DNA from: Tretioscincus oriximinensis
Lineage: Eukaryota; Chordata; Lepidosauria; Squamata; Gymnophthalmidae
NCBI GenBank assembly: GCA_022410635.1
Contig: JAJVDF010000219.1
Span: forward strand, 837,455 to 901,454
Direction: 5' to 3'
Length of the DNA stretch: 64,000 nucleotides
The translations under genes were made by a program, and so were the position numbers. Shown in pieces: positions 1 to 10,985 of the stretch (positions are counted from its first letter, which is position 1; each line of letters begins with the position of its first letter). Under the pieces are notes generated by a model. The model was given only the letters and a program-made list of their open reading frames with translations. It was not told the DNA's origin and searched no databases.

Positions 1-889
1 TGATCACCGCAACACTTTAGTAATAAAGATGTAGGGACACAGAATGTTTAGAACATAGCGTTATGTCCCGACAACAAAATTTCAGTAAAAACCAGACTAC
101 AGTATAAAAATATTTTATAGTATTAAAATCTAAAAATATTAAAACTTAAGTCTATATTCAAAATAATATCATAAAAATATGTGTGCCATACAACCAATTA
201 ATAATAATATCCAAAAGTCCACTAAGGCCACAAAACACAGTATCTGATATAAATTAAAAGTCCTGGGTTTGTTTTAAATTGGGGTCTCCAGAAAGTCCAA
301 TCTCCCCAAAATTGTAGATTTTGAAAACTGGTCTCTGGGACACTGTGGCTGGGATGGTTTACGTAATCCTCCTCCTGCTGACATGTTTTGACCTACTGGC
401 TCCTCTTCAAGGCTATATAAAATCAATAAAATAGCACACCAGTTAGTATTTGTTCCGTACATAGAACGTCTTTGTATAATACAGCATGTACATTACCTGC
501 TGGAATGTTCTCAAACGATAGGAACGATTGTGGAAAACTTAAAAACAGTTCACACACAAAAATACGTTTAAAGCAGGTTTAAGAATGCTTCTGAAATGAC
601 CGAGAAGCAATGAAGCAATTAGCAATGTAAATACTAGGACTAGTCCCCAGCCAAGGTACATAAAGGCCCATAGTCAAAAGCCCAATAAAATCTTGATGGG
701 TGTGATTTTAGCTATGATTCCAAGAGCATCGCTACTCTAATTTGATTGCTCAGCAAGCAGGAGAGTAAGCTAGAAATATAATGATAACAATCCACTCAAT
801 AATTGATATCAGTGGGACGTGTTTTCAAAGAAATCCAGGAACCTTGGCCTATCATGTAAAACTCCTCACAATGGGAATAGCCATGGGAC
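1..889. other. AT-rich intergenic sequence with remnants of an interspersed repeat
   Basis: No gene is seen. Parts of about 350-690 (acatgttttgacct, cctgctggaatgtt, gaagcaattagcaatgtaaat) match a repeat family seen again near 4.1, 22.0, 33.2, 34.5 and 62.9 kb, here strongly diverged. Confidence 0.45.
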
Positions 890-984
890 TCTAGTCCCAT
901 GGAGGCAGCAACTGTATAATTAAAATGAAGTAGATTTTTAGCTCTGAAACGTTATGAAGCACAGAATTTTTATACTTCAAAAGG

Positions 985-1265
985 TCTCTCTGTGTGTGTA
1001 TATGAGTGAGTGAAAAAGAGAGACAGAGAAACAGAGAAAAGTGAAAGAAAGAGGGTGAATTGAGAAAATAGAGAAAGAGGGAGATGTGAAAAAACAGTGA
1101 CGGAAATAGAGAGAAGAGGGGAAAGAGAAAGAAAGGAGAGAAAGTGGGAAAGAGAAGGAACAAATAGAGAGTATATGTGAGAGGAGAAACAAAGAAAGAC
1201 AAGTAAAGATTGAGAGAGAAAGGGAGAGAAAATAAAATAGAGAGAGGAAGAGCACATGAGAGAGA
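985..1265. repeat. purine-rich simple-sequence tract (GAGA-type)
   Basis: About 280 bases are almost all A and G on the + strand (agagagacagagaaac, gaaagagaaagaaagg). Open frames read through it in several phases only because stops are rare in pyrimidine-rich antisense sequence; they are not genes. Confidence 0.85.
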
Positions 1266-1280
1266 AGCAGATCGTTACTA

Positions 1281-2385
1281 AGGGTAGATACTATGCACAC
1301 AACCCAGATTTACTGTGAAGTTGGTGAAGCAGAGATGTTTCTAAAATGGTGCTTCGCCATGGAACATTAAGCTTCCACATCTGAGGCCTGTGAAGGAAGC
1401 TAACAAGTATCTTTTGATAAGGCTGCTGCAAAGACTGGCTGTTGGAGAATGACAGGAGCACAGTCAGGTCACCAATTCTCCAGCTCACAGGGAGGCAAAG
1501 CCAGGTACTGCATTGTGTGCCATACAATGCGATGGCAAAGTTAAAGGAGAGGCCTTTCATAATGGAACAGGGTGGCTACACAAAGCTGAAGTTTTCAAAA
1601 GCAACTATGGACTGTACATTACTTTGGATCTAAAAATCAGATCAGGACTTGTGTATTTTGGACATTCAGCTGTATAATATATTTTGAGGTTCGATGCTGA
1701 AGCTAAATGTCGGTGATGCATTTGTTCAAATAATCAGCATAAAAATCAAATGTTTGAGGCTGGAACCCCTTAGTCATCCCCTCAACCTGTTTCCACAGCA
1801 ACCATCCTGATTGCATTAGTACATAAATCAGTTTTGGTGAACTTTTACCATTTGTCCTCTCTGATGTCATCGAGATTTGAACCCATGACCTGGTCTCACA
1901 TTGCCAGGATCTCATTACTAGCTGCCCTTTAGCTACAAAGTAATTTCCTCTTCATAATGAAAATAAATGTGGAATTAAACATGGCAAACTGACTTACAGT
2001 TTTAACAAAATACGCCATCACTTAAAACACATGCGAAACACAAGATGCACATTATATGTAGCTGGTGGACTCTTGGGCAAACTCACAAACTACGGCTCCT
2101 TGTTCTTTTGTTCACAAACACAAGAAACTAGTCCCGTAAATTATGTCATTGTATAATAGTAGTAGCTGTTGACAGAAGGGACAGAGAAAGACTGAGTCCT
2201 TTTGCCTTACTGCCCATAAATTAACTTTAAATCGTTTATGTGAAACAATGTCAAACCCCTACAGTCTGGAATCTATGAATAATATCAGCCGCTTCTCTTA
2301 GAAATAAGTGTAAGTCACTAAATAGAGAAAATGTATTCCTTGTGTTGCAACGGAAATATTTATTTTCCTAACCAGTTTAGAGTTA
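1281..2385. other. no recognised feature
   Basis: Ordinary non-coding sequence. Short open frames here lack any family resemblance, and I recognise no repeat boundary. Confidence 0.5.
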
Positions 2386-2750
2386 CAGTGGTGGCCAAAA
2401 TTGTGGTCACGTTTTGAGATTTTTACGTTTTTCAGTTTTGAATGCTTATAAAAAATGTTAATGTCACATCGTGCTATAATTTATATATCAAATTAAATTG
2501 AATACTGAATTCAATACAGTAAATGGAAGTTAAATATTTGCATTACAAGGAACATTACGCTACTTTTAGTCAGACAAAGAAGCATAGATGCATGAGATTC
2601 AAGAAGCGGATTGTAGTAACAGTTGCTGGTAGCCTATCAGAATTGTCATTCTGAGGACCAACGATCTACTGTCATTTATGAGCATGCATGAAAGGTCATG
2701 GTCAAAGGTGGGAAAAGTCAGTTTGGCTGCCACAAATTGTGTCAGAACAA
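2386..2750 (+). mobile_element. one end of a Tc1-like DNA transposon (partial)
   Basis: CAGTGGTGGCCAAAATTG begins directly after a TA dinucleotide (2384-2385), the form expected of Tc1/mariner terminal repeats. No matching inverted end was found downstream, and no transposase frame survives. The right limit is arbitrary. The sequence from 2751 to 3086 shows nothing I recognise. Confidence 0.4.
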
Positions 2751-3086
2751 ATGCAAGGTTTCAGTCAGGAATGCCAAGAGGAACTTTGAGGAGCAGATTG
2801 CAAGGAATGTAAAAAAAAAATCTAAGCAACCTGAGGATGGGTAAGGCACATAGTGTGAGTAGATCAAAGAGCTCATGAAGGCTGATATAAATGGTAATAA
2901 ATGAATAGCGTCAAATTCACGGAGCATTTAAAAAAGTGTAGGGTAAAGCTCTATTCTAAGAAGTTCATTTTTTCTTTTTGCTAAGAGAATAGCAAGGATT
3001 TGCTAGAGGGAACAAGCTGGAAAGTACCGGAAGCTGAAAACAGTGTTTATATAGAAACCATAGGGAGACGTTTCATGCTATTATAG

Positions 3087-3274
3087 CAGACCTGGGCAAG
3101 TGGCGGCCCGAGGGCCACATACGGCCCTCTTACTGTCTCTGACCGGCCCGCCCCTCTTAGCTCAGAGTTGTATACAGTATTGGGTAGAACTGAGTTAACT
3201 ATATTAATCCGGCCCTCTAAAACCACCCCAATTTCTCATGCGGCCCCTTGGGAAAAATTAATTGCCCACCCCTG
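3087..3274. mobile_element. hAT-type non-autonomous element, 188 bp
   Basis: The element runs from CAGACCTGGGCAA to TTGCCCACCCCTG, imperfect inverted ends of hAT type. It is flanked by a perfect 8-bp target duplication TATTATAG (3079-3086 and 3275-3282). Inside are GC-rich stretches (gcggcccgagggcc, cggccctct) typical of short vertebrate hAT derivatives. No coding capacity. The sequence from 3283 to 3608 holds nothing recognised. Confidence 0.85.
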
Positions 3275-3608
3275 TATTATAGTGTGGTCACAAGAGTTGC
3301 CAATGGATTTGTGCCAGTCACATCATGGTCATGTTGTATAGTTACGTTGTAGCATTTTTGCTCTTTTGGGAATACAACTCATTTATGAGGGGGTGTTCCC
3401 CACAATAGTAGTACGACCAACCTCGTATAACCAACCTTCTGAGAGCCAACAGCTAGTGCCATGTATAGGAACTGGTGCATACAGACATCCAGGTATTTCA
3501 TTACACACACAAAACTGGTTTTACGTACCAGGTTGGCAACAGCTCACTTTCCTTGCACTGATGCTGGACAGTGGAACATTTGCACATCATTCTGGAGAAC
3601 CTTTTAGA

Positions 3609-3896
3609 TAGGCTGACCAGATGACCCCTTTTGGGGGGGGGGGGGTTGAAAACCCATTTTTGGGGTGCCTCCTGTTTTTTCTCAGGAAAAAAAATAATTT
3701 TTTTTTCAAAAAAAATTCTTTTGAAAAAAATTTCCTCAGATAAAACTGCGAGGTGCCTCCCGTTTTTTCTGAGGAAAAAAATATTTTTTTTTTCAAAAAA
3801 AATCTTTTGAAAAAAATTTCCTCAGATAAAACTGGGAGGCACCCAAAACGGGTTTTCAAACCCCCCCCCCCCCAAAGGGATCATCTGGTCAGCCTA
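3609..3896. mobile_element. fold-back hAT-like MITE, family TAGGCTGACC, copy 1
   Basis: 288 bp with long inverted arms: TAGGCTGACCAGATGACC at the left and its complement ending AGCCTA at the right. Inside each arm are a G or C homopolymer run, a gggtgcctccc-like block and A/T runs meeting in the centre, so nearly the whole element can fold on itself. The interior is partly tandemly duplicated (gaggtgcctcccgttttttctgagg twice). The flanks share only TTTAG in register. Confidence 0.85.
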
Positions 3897-3939
3897 TTTA
3901 GGGGAAGACAAACCTTTTCTCATGAATGTTGGTAAAATA

Positions 3940-4345
3940 TACAGCATTCAGGTGGCATCTGAAATCAGCCTTTGCCTAGGGAATAGTCCAAGCAATTAGT
4001 AAAAATGGAATTCTCTGCGTTGAAAATTGTTTCATTATTCCCAATACACCCAAATCATACTTAAACCACATTTAAGCAGTCCACAATCATTCCTGCACTG
4101 TGGAAACATTCCTGCAGGGAGTGTGAATGGTGTATTTCAGCCTTGCTGTGTTTGACATGTCATGTGACATGTTTTCACCTAATTGGGTTGAGGGATGACA
4201 ATGAGCCCTGCATGTACTGTACATTTTTTTTTTTTTACTGTAAATCAGTTTGAGTCTGTATTTGCTGCTGGATATAAAAGTGAATTTCTCAGGCTTCATT
4301 TCTCAAGGTACCTATTACTGCATGCAAAATTCTCCTACGTGGATT
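3940..4345. repeat. interspersed repeat, TTCCTGCAGGAATG family
   Basis: The core aaacattcctgcagggagtgtgaa ... gacatgttttcacctaattggg matches, in one orientation or the other, segments near 22.0, 34.5 and 62.9 kb. Class unknown; I saw no clean terminal repeats or target duplication. The sequence from 4346 to 4824 shows nothing recognised. Confidence 0.55.
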
Positions 4346-4824
4346 TACATTTGTTTTTACAGTGTTTTTCATTGAAGGTACAGAAGGATTATTAAAAGAG
4401 TTTTGAATTATTCTTGTAAAAAAATTAAGTGCATCATGAGAACACAGAACCACTTAAGGAAGTTCATAATTTATTACTTGAAATGTTTAAAATAGCATTT
4501 ATGAAAGCATTTGTAAATACTTATATGCATTTATTCAGCAATGCCAACATACATGGGATATGATCTGGGTTTTGCTTATTTGTCTTTCTTAGTCCCTTAT
4601 TCCATGTGGTCTTGTAATCTAGGAGCAGGTGAAACTTTACTACCGTGATCAAGTCTTGGGGCTGCAGGCTTATTTTGTCTCCATGAAATAAATACTGTGC
4701 AACCTAGAAAAACGACAAGCGTGAGGGAAAAAGGATTTAGTAACTTCAGTTTTGCAAAGCCCACAAAAGTTCAGTAGCCTGATCCTGTCAACAAGTCTTG
4801 CAGACTAAACAGAATGTTATTCAT

Positions 4825-5088
4825 ATTTATTTATTATTATTTATTTATTTGTACTTATATCCTGCTGTATACCCGAAGGTCTCAGGGCAGCCAACCATAG
4901 GGTTCCGCACATAGCTTTTGTTGCTTTCTCCACAACATACACCCTGTGAAGTAGGTGGGGCTGAGAGAGTTCAAAGAACTGTGACTGGCCCAAGGTCACC
5001 CAGCTGGCCTTCGTGGAGGAGTGGGGAATCGAACCGGGAAACTCCCAGATGCAAGTCCAACACTCTAACCACTACACCAAAGTGCCTC
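4825..5088 (-). mobile_element. tRNA-derived SINE, family 2 (near full length)
   Basis: Read on the - strand it starts with a tRNA-like head: A box TGGTGTAGTGGTTAGAG and B box GGTTCGATTCC. It continues with the ccttgggccagtcacag body shared by squamate SINEs and ends in ccgccctgagaccttcgggtat plus an A/T-rich (ATAAATAA) tail. Other copies lie at 20.9, 21.8, 34.8 and 48.4 kb. It is not a functional tRNA gene, because the cloverleaf is degraded and the body is fused to it. Confidence 0.8.
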
Positions 5089-5224
5089 ACATAGAACCTA
5101 AGGGGAGCCTCACTATGTTAGGCCACAGCTTATCTAGCCCATATTTTGTATCCTTGTATTTTTACACTATTTTTACTCCTGAAAAACTTAACTATCTTTT
5201 TTAAAAAAAACACTTTTCTGGTTT

Positions 5225-5560
5225 AGTCCAGCTGCTCAAGATAAAAGATGGTTTAAAAGCAGGGCCTATATCTCACATAGTAGTCCACCACTGGCACTTA
5301 GGCATCTCAAGTGGAAGCAGGAAGCAAAACTTTCACCTGCATTCTGTTTCTTGTTAATAGTATTTACAGCTATCCTGCCTATCCCTCCAACCTAGAGGTT
5401 GCACCTAATTAATTAATGTAAATAGAAAGAATGGAAAGGAGATCTGCTTGATCAGGCATATTTAATCTAGCAGTAGTCAAAACCTTCAGCTACTCTCCTT
5501 GCAAGATGTATCCTGCCTTTGTCTCAAACCTGGAAGCATTTAGCTTCAATTAACAAAAAA
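5225..5560 (-). mobile_element. old, diverged CR1-like 3' fragment (tentative)
   Basis: Phrases such as acatagtagtccaccactggcacttaggcatctcaag resemble the diverged CR1 copy at 45.56 kb (cagtgacccaccacttacttctaagtatctcaag). The resemblance is weak, and the limits are unclear. Confidence 0.35.
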
Positions 5561-5689
5561 AAGAGCAGTTGGTTTTTATACCCTACTTTTCTCGACCCAA
5601 AAGGAATAAATGAGGATTACGTAGCCTTCTGTTCTTCTCCTCATAACAGACTTTGGCGTTCTGCATTTTACAGGTTTGTGTTTCTTTTA

Positions 5690-6395
5690 TAAACTTACCA
5701 GATATCCCAGAGGGAGGGGGGAAGAGGAGGCCTGGGCAGGGGTGTGGCTTCCTGAATCCCTGCTTGGGAGGGGGCGTGGCTGGAGGAGCCAGCCAATGGG
5801 GCCTCAAGTAGCCGGCTGGTCAGCAGATAAAAGGGAAGCTGACCAGGGCTGGAGGCCTTTCTGTCGAGTGAGACTTGTGGTGTAGCAAGTTGACAGAGGG
5901 GTCTGCTTCTGATCTGCCTCAGAGGGAGGGGGTGGAAGTGTATGGTGGCCTGAAAGAGTCAAGGTTGAGGCTTGACTAGGGGCTAGAACAAATAAAGTGA
6001 CACAGGGCCTGTCTCTTTAAGTATCTGGAAACTAAGGTTGCTCTTGCNGGGAGTTTGAGCTTGAGTCTGGCTTACTTTATAAAAGCCGAAGCTTTATTAT
6101 TCTAATCTTTTTCTATTCCTTATTTGTAAATAATAAACTTGTTATTTGTTTCAATTCAAACATCTCTTTCTTTCTTTTGTTTCTGTAACCACACTAAAGA
6201 AGCACTCTACTGGTGGAGGCTGGGAATAAAGCCCCATCTCTGAGGTAAACACAGAGGCCTTGTGTAGGCTTGAGGATATGACTGTTGTTCCAAGCAGTCA
6301 TGGGTGCTGGCTTGGACAACAGGCTGGATATTGTGGCACCCCTAGCTGGGAGGGTCATCTAATAGTGGGGCCCTCGGGTAGACGTCGCCACACAG
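5690..6395 (+). mobile_element. possible solo LTR of an LTR retrotransposon (tentative)
   Basis: The block has LTR-like logic: a GC-rich upstream part, a CCAAT box (agccaatgggg near 5790), a TATA-like agataaaagg near 5825, then AATAAA-type signals near 5990 and 6130, then a stretch ending gtcgccaca. I could not confirm TG...CA ends, a target duplication or a second copy. An alternative is an unrelated promoter-like sequence. No viral coding sequence was seen beside it. Confidence 0.35.
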
Positions 6396-7410
6396 ACACC
6401 TTGAGAAATAGGTTGGGCTGCGAGAAGTGCAAAGGATAGGAAGTGTTCCCACAGCCAGTGGTGGAAATAGTTCTTTTAGTAATAATTCTCTGAAAGTAAG
6501 TATGATCAAGGCTGCAAACACATGAGGGGCTAAAAGGTGGATTTACTGCCTATTGGGGGCTTTAAGGAGTCGCCTGACTGTCTGCATGTGCTGTACGTGG
6601 GCCATGGTAAAGTGTGGGAAAGGCAGGTAGTCTTGTCACATACAGTGAGAGACTTACGTGCCTCCCATGTCAGTTGTCTCCATATCTGCATTGTCGTGCA
6701 TGCAGAACTTTGTCGGTGCGTGGCAGACATGGGAAAACCCAGGTTTCAGGCGGGCTTTGCCATGGGAGCAGGAAAAACCAGCTCTCAGTAAACCTGAAAG
6801 AACACAGTCTTAAATTGTGCTCTCTAGGCTTACAGCTTCAACCTCCCCCCCCCCCCACTTCCAGTTCATTCTTCTGGTGCTTCCTTAAAATGTCAGACAT
6901 TAGAGCAATGCATCTCATCATGATGGCCTAAAAATCCCTCCCTATCAACACAAAGCTTTTGCATGGCTCTTGGATTCACTGATTCTTCAGCTGTTTGCAT
7001 GACGTGCTTTTCATAGGCCACCAGGCTACCTGAAGTCATGGCCAAAATCTGTCATTATTGCATTGTATTTGCTGAGATGCGGCCAGTGAGAGGTAAATTG
7101 TGATGACAAGTTCCATCAACAAGGATAATCCACTGATTCGCAGAGAATGCCAGAAGTTAAAGAGGAATGATGAATGTCCCGCCATTTCTTTATTTTATCT
7201 AACAATTACATCCTGTCCTTAAGGTGCCAGAATAGGTCACTGAAAAACACAAAATATAGAAACTACTATTATAAATTTAANTATTACTATTATAGTAGAA
7301 AGTATTTGAGATGATGTTTTTGCAAAGGAGATAATTTTTTCTTCTTGGAAAAAACTATAATAAATAAGCTGTGAAATATATTATCAATAAAACTCGCCTT
7401 TTTTAACATT
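6396..7410. other. intergenic, no gene recognised
   Basis: 6410-6500 carries a diverged piece similar to the TTCCTGCAGGAATG repeat family (gtgttcccacagccagtggtgga). A C run lies at about 6844-6855. The rest holds open frames without family resemblance. Confidence 0.4.
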
Positions 7411-7980
7411 AAGAACATAAGAACATAAGAAGAGACATACTGGATCAGGCCACAGCCCATCAAGTCCAGCATTCTGTGTCACACAGAGGCCCACCAGATG
7501 CTCCTGGGCAGTCCGAACAATGGAAAGCAAAATCTGCACCTGTTCATGACTCCCTGCAAATGATATTTCAGGAGTCCTGCCTGTTGCTCCATCCCGGAGG
7601 CAACATTCAGACATCCATCCTAGTATCCATTTATCCCCTTGGTGTCCATAAACCTGTCTAGTCCTGTCTAGAAACTATCCAAGCTGTTAGCTACCACTAC
7701 CTCTTCAGGAAGTAAATTCCACAGACCAATAACCCTCTGGGTGAAAAAAATACTTTGTCTGTTCTCACTTTTTAACCCAACAGTTTTAAGGAGTGCCCCC
7801 TGGTACTAGTGTTGTGGGAGAGAGAAAACATTTTTTCTCTATTCACCCTGTCTATCCCATGCATGATTTTGTACACTTCAATCAGATCACCTCTCAGACG
7901 TCGCCTTTCAAGGCTGAAGAGGCCCAGATGTTGCAGTCTGACTTCGTAAAGGAGGTGCTCCAGACGCTTGATCATGAACA
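7411..7980 (-). mobile_element. CR1-type LINE, 5'-truncated 3' end
   Basis: The - strand copy ends at 7411 in the 8-bp tandem TTCTTATG (seen here as aagaacataagaacataag), the tail type of CR1. Upstream it encodes broken pieces of the reverse transcriptase C-terminus (LGLFSLERRRLRGDLIEVYKIMHG). Frameshifts and stops break the frame. The 5' truncation point is close to 7980, where a 92-bp sequence duplicated at 9886 begins. Confidence 0.85.
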
Positions 7981-8072
7981 TGCCCTAGGGAGCTATTTCT
8001 GTTTTTTTCCCCATTTGCCTTTTGACCTGTGATACAACTTTCTCCCTTTAATTCATTCAAGCTAAGATGAGA
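7981..8072 (+). repeat. 92-bp direct repeat, left copy
   Basis: tgccctagggagctatttct and the following sequence to ctaagatgagaa recur almost unchanged at 9886-9977. The copies differ by one T in a T run and one A/G change. No transposon ends are seen at either copy. Confidence 0.9.
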
Positions 8073-8627
8073 ACATTAGTGGAGATATTTCTCTTGATTT
8101 TTGCTATACATTTTTGCTATCTCTTTGTTCTTGGTCTTGATGAAGATGTAAATGATATTTATGTTCCAAGAAACACAAACAGACATCCTTCAACACACAG
8201 CTTGTGTTTTTGAACAGGGGAAAATTTGCATTGTTGGCAAAACTTCACAAAAAACAGAAATAGCTCTGGGTAGAGGTAGAGGAAAACATGAAAAGACAAA
8301 GCTAATTTATGCACCTTTTGTGCTTAATCTGTACTAATAAATCTGGATTTGTTTGATCTTGATAAGATGTACCAATCTGATCTTGAGAAGCTGTACCAAT
8401 GTGCACCTGCATTAAGCAGATTGGGAAGCATTGGAAGGGAGACAGGACTTGCTGCAAAGCAGGTTTAACACATACCCGCAACCCCTCCCAGGCTCACTCA
8501 CTTNGGTCTATGTATGTCTGCTTATTCTCAAACAGATAATGCATGTATGGATATAGTACTCATAGACATGCTCTATTGTGAATGATCAGATTCTTAGTAT
8601 AGATCTGGTTTAGATTATCACTAGACC

Positions 8628-9006
8628 CAGGGCTTTTTTTGTGACGGTACGCAACGGTACACAGTACCGTCACCTTTTATTTAGGCGGCGGGGGGATGGT
8701 GTTAGCGGCGGCGGCAGCGCTAATGCCGTCCCCCACCGCCCCGCCGCTAACGCCGTACCCCGCCCCCCTGCCGCTAATGCTGCCCCCCGCCATTAACAGC
8801 GGTGGTGGCAGCGGCGGCGGGGAGGCGGGGGGCGTCGTTAGCGGTGGTGGTGGCGGGGGGGACAGCGTTAGCGGGGGTGGGGGATGGTGTTAGCGGCAGC
8901 GCTAACGCCGCCCCCGCCCCCCCGCCGCTGCTAACACCCGCCGCCGCCGCTGCCGCCGCTAACGCCGGTGTGTACCGTCACCTTTTTTTCTAGAAAAAAA
9001 GCACTG
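8628..9006. mobile_element. hAT-like element with GC-rich GCGG/GCTAA interior, 379 bp
   Basis: Ends are CAGGGCTTTTTTT and AAAAAAAGCACTG, flanked by a perfect 8-bp duplication ACTAGACC (8620-8627 and 9007-9014). Inside the ends lies a second inverted layer, acagtaccgtcacc and ggtgtgtaccgtcacc. The centre is an expanded, irregular array of CCGCCGCTAACGCC and its complement. Frames reading Gly/Ala/Pro repeats across it are artefacts of the repeat. The sequence from 8073 to 8619 shows nothing recognised. Confidence 0.88.
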
Positions 9007-9014
9007 ACTAGACC

Positions 9015-9885
9015 AACAAAGAAAGTGTGGGCTTTATTTGCATTTCTAGAACACCTTATACCTGAAGGTCTTAGGGAGGTTAATAATAAAAACAGAATTA
9101 ACATATTAAAAAACAACAATGCTGGAAAGTAGGGAAGGGAGGGCTGGGTTTTTTTTGGCCAGAGGCCAGATGAAAGAGGAGCTTCTTAAATTGGATGACT
9201 AGATATGCAGAAAGGGCCTTTTTGTATTGTATGGTTTCATGCATTTTTAACAGGAATAGTGAAGTATGGTTCAGTAGGCTTTGGGCAAAACTACTCTTGA
9301 GAGGTTTCAGTATCATCAGCATGCTATACTCTGCTTACATAATGCTGGCACAAATAACCTTGCAGATGGTATAAAATAAATATCAGCTCCAAGAAGTATT
9401 AATCTCTATCCTGAGGTTATTCTTCATGGCACATTGACCTGTCCTGAACTTGCAGTAAATCAAAATGCATTATGGATAGTACATCTCATTCCCAAGATAC
9501 AGCATAAACATGGTAAGTAGCACCTTCTCTTCTATGTAAACAGACTGGATGGGGCTTTCAGTAACCGTTATAACCTACATCTCCAGTTGCTGTGCTTAAC
9601 TCCCCCTAGTATCGTTTTCGACAGAGCAGAGACCTCACATATCTCGTGCCAGAAATGGGCCTGACCAGTCATTTGCTCCAGATGTTTAGCTGACCCTTAA
9701 CAACATTCTTCAAGGAAAGACTACTGCAGCAAGTCAAACACACATTGATGCCAATAAAAATTTATTTCTAGTGCTTTAACGAAAAAGGATGGCTCCCTGG
9801 GAAACGAGGATTTATTTGTTTTAATGCCGTGTTTGCTTCACAACAGCTGCAATAGTGAAGTTTTAGATGTCGCATGGTAATTACT
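9015..9885. other. no gene recognised
   Basis: 9050-9080 (ccttatacctgaaggtcttagggagg) resembles the 3' tail of SINE family 2 or a LINE tail. The remainder shows no feature I can name. Confidence 0.4.
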
Positions 9886-9977
9886 TGCCCTAGGGAGCTA
9901 TTTCTGTTTTTTCCCCATTTGCCTTTTGACCTGTGATACAACTTTCTCCCTTTAATTCATTCAAGCTAAAATGAGAA
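9886..9977 (+). repeat. 92-bp direct repeat, right copy
   Basis: Near-identical to 7981-8072, same orientation, 1,905 bases apart. The unique flanks of the two copies do not match each other. Confidence 0.9.
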
Positions 9978-10131
9978 ACCCATGAGACAGAGTGAAAATA
10001 GGAGTCACACTTTTATTTCCTGAATTTAGGACTTCAAATAACCCATCTTGGACCAGAAAATGTCATTAGAACATAAGAATGCTGCTGGACCAACCCACAT
10101 TTCATCTAGTCCAACACACAGTGCCCTTCCA

Positions 10132-10610
10132 GGCACGGATAGCTCAGTCGCTTAGGAATTCATCTCTCACCTGGGATATTGGGTTTTGAAGCCCTGTGTA
10201 GGACGTGGGGAGGGGTGAGCACCTTCCACTAGCCTGTAGCTCTAGCCAACCCAGCTATTCGAAAGCATGAATTGCAAGAAATTGCAACTGACTGCAAGTA
10301 GATACATGGGAACCACCATCGCCTGGTGGGGAAGATAGAATGGAAGCCTTCGGGCAAAATATATCCTTGTAAGCCGCTTTGAGTCCCTTTGAAAGGTGAG
10401 AAAAGCGGGGTATAAGAAACAAGTTCTTCTTCTTTCTTCTTTCTTCTTTCTTCTTTCTNNNNNNNNNNNNNNNNNNNNNNNNNNNNNNNNNNNNNNNNNN
10501 NNNNNNNNNNNNNNNNNNNNNNNNNNNNNNNNNNNNNNNNNNNNNNNNNNNNNNNNNNTTCTTCTTCTTCTTCTTCTTCTTCTTCTTCTTCTTCTTCTTC
10601 TTCTTCTTCT
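10132..10610 (+). mobile_element. tRNA-derived SINE, family 1, with (TTC)n tail broken by an assembly gap
   Basis: The head GGCACGGATAGCTCAGTCG carries an A box, and gggttttgaagccc is the B-box region. The body (gcaagaaattgcaactgac, agccgctttgagtccctttg) is shared with copies at 41.5, 48.9 and 54.7 kb. The 3' tail is TTC/TTTC microsatellite, interrupted by exactly 100 N at 10459-10558, so its true length is unknown. Confidence 0.85.
10459..10558. other. assembly gap (100 N)
   Basis: A run of exactly 100 N inside the TTC microsatellite; a placeholder length. Frames running through it in both directions (poly-Leu, poly-Glu) are meaningless. Confidence 0.98.
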
Positions 10611-10789
10611 ACCAATGGCTTCTTGTCATACTCAAGCAGCAGAAAAAGGAAAACCTTCACCCACTCTTATCTCTCTGCAAACAGTGTTTAGAGGCCTTCT
10701 ATCAGTCTCACTAACCTGGAAGCAGGACCTAAGCATCCATTATAGTAGTCATTCAGAGATATGTCCCTCATCAATTACAAGATGCTTTG

Positions 10790-10985
10790 CTGGTTGAGTC
10801 CATGGTCCATCTAGTTCAAGATCTCATCTCAGTAATATCTTCTGGGTATCTAAAGCAGAAGACAAAGGCAAATGTTCAACTGCTGTCAGCCTCCTGCAAA
10901 AAAATGAGAAGTATTCTCTCTGTCTCTCCAATCTTGGAGGCAGCATCTAGGCATCCATTCTAGTAGCTACTGAATATTGTTGCAG
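10790..10985 (-). mobile_element. old CR1-like 3' fragment
   Basis: catggtccatctagttcaag ... gaggcagcatctaggcatccattctagtag resembles the 3' UTR of the better CR1 copies at 7.4 and 38.9 kb (catctagtccagcattctg, cagcatccaggcatccatcctag). Confidence 0.55.

Noticed and set aside
891..1300. Three overlapping Phe/Leu/Ser-rich frames that look like membrane proteins
   Set aside because: Antisense reading of a purine-rich simple tract in all three phases.
10132..10200. tRNA gene at the SINE head (also 41487, 48945, 54978)
   Set aside because: A and B boxes are present, but the cloverleaf is imperfect and each is fused to the same SINE body and tail.
10229..10797. Poly-Glu and poly-Leu frames
   Set aside because: Produced by the TTC microsatellite and the 100-N gap.
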